From: Muribaculaceae bacterium
GTDB lineage: Bacteria; Bacteroidota; Bacteroidia; Bacteroidales; Muribaculaceae
DNA length: 32,062 nucleotides
Direction of reading: 5' to 3'
Assembly (NCBI GenBank): GCA_022511505.1
Contig: JAFLTK010000345.1
Span: 1-32,062, forward strand
Each line of letters opens with the position of its first letter. The first letter of the stretch is position 1. The notes beneath the pieces were generated by a model, which searched no databases, was not told where the DNA came from, and saw only the letters and a list, made by a program, of their open reading frames with translations. Positions 31,780-32,062 of this stretch are shown here, in pieces. The position numbers and the translations under genes are program-made.

Positions 31780-32062
31780 TTATTGAACTGCAATTTTCTT
31801 GGTGTGGTTGTTGACGTCGACGATATAGATGCCCGCGGGGAGGGTATCGAGGTCAAGCGTTGTCTCTGGTCCGTCGGCCCGGCATGCCTTGACAATTCCA
31901 CCGGCGGTGTTGTAGACACGGATGTCGAGCGACGTGGCTGTGCCGACGAAAATATCATAAATATTGCGACCTGCCGGAGTCATTATCAGGCGGTTATTGT
32001 GGTCGTCGGTGGTGACACTCTGAACGCCGGCGCGTTTGATTACCTCCTTGAGACCGGCGAGG
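31780..32062 (-). CDS. Secreted protein with C-terminal sorting-like domain (5' part outside window)
   Basis: The frame is open from the right edge (32062) to the TAA at 31780-31782, giving 93 residues of the C-terminus; the ATG at 31983 is internal. The end has the type-IX-secretion-like sorting fold: NIYDIFVGTATSLDIRVYNTAGGIV, then TTLDLDTLPAGIYIVDVNN and TKKIAVQ. The domain body is outside the window, so its function is unknown. It lies 27 bases before the LRR gene on the same strand, so three secreted-protein genes stand in one probable operon. Confidence 0.78.
   Translation of the reverse strand, partial: LAGLKEVIKRAGVQSVTTDDHNNRLIMTPAGRNIYDIFVGTATSLDIRVYNTAGGIVKACRADGPETTLDLDTLPAGIYIVDVNNHTKKIAVQ

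Overview
The window reads as chromosomal DNA of a Bacteroidales bacterium. A gut Muribaculaceae-like genome is my best guess. The reasons are the promoter pattern TTTG-N19/20-TAnnTTTG in front of several genes, a TonB-dependent receptor with a carboxypeptidase-type N-terminal domain, a DUF4136 lipoprotein, Porphyromonas-type agmatine deiminase, secreted proteins ending in a type-IX-secretion-like tail, and a lack of strong Shine-Dalgarno sites. The genus is inference. No tRNA, rRNA, CRISPR array or intact insertion sequence was seen.

Region 1 (1-8931, + strand) is the downstream part of a surface-polysaccharide locus: a partial GT4 glycosyltransferase, a hexapeptide acetyltransferase, a polysaccharide deacetylase, an SDR epimerase/dehydratase, a sugar-transfer-type ATP-grasp protein, a PglC-like initiating sugar transferase, a PLP fold-III decarboxylase, a second ATP-grasp ligase, a PglD/NeuD-like acetyltransferase and a DegT/PglE-like aminotransferase. 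PglC + PglD + PglE homologues suggest a bacillosamine-like initiating sugar. The decarboxylase/ligase pair between them could make and attach an amine or amino acid. Genes up to about 7006 are visibly AT-rich, and the next two are GC-rich, so a swapped cassette seems to abut conserved genes. A GC-rich 32-codon stub of another initiating transferase lies inside the AT-rich part, and a G8 run sits at the start of the first ATP-grasp gene.

Region 2 (8932-12600) holds a strong bidirectional terminator, then on the minus strand an exported alpha/beta hydrolase, a DUF4136 lipoprotein and the cell-wall lytic transglycosylase MltG. An AT-rich patch with an unrecognised small membrane protein follows, bracketed by a 27-base imperfect direct repeat.

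Region 3 (12850-15500, + strand) is a polyamine operon: a small acidic protein, agmatine deiminase and N-carbamoylputrescine amidase, together converting agmatine to putrescine. After it come a cluster of small hairpins and a 40-codon gene stub.

Region 4 (15497-18475) has a TonB-dependent receptor (minus) and a lone Xre-type antitoxin-like gene preceded by a 29-codon ORF that looks like a truncated partner.

Region 5 (18603-23289, + strand) is a second polysaccharide block: an EpsG-family polymerase, two HAD phosphatases, and the GDP-L-fucose pathway genes gmd and fcl.

Region 6 (23340-25700, minus) has a TIGR04076 protein and an AT-rich two-gene unit with its own promoter: an ABC/OLD-like AAA ATPase overlapping a gene of unknown family. 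This is the best candidate in the window for an undescribed (possibly defence) system.

Region 7 (25707-32062, minus) is three consecutive secreted proteins with C-terminal sorting-like tails. The largest has three leucine-rich-repeat blocks, each followed by the same recognisable module.
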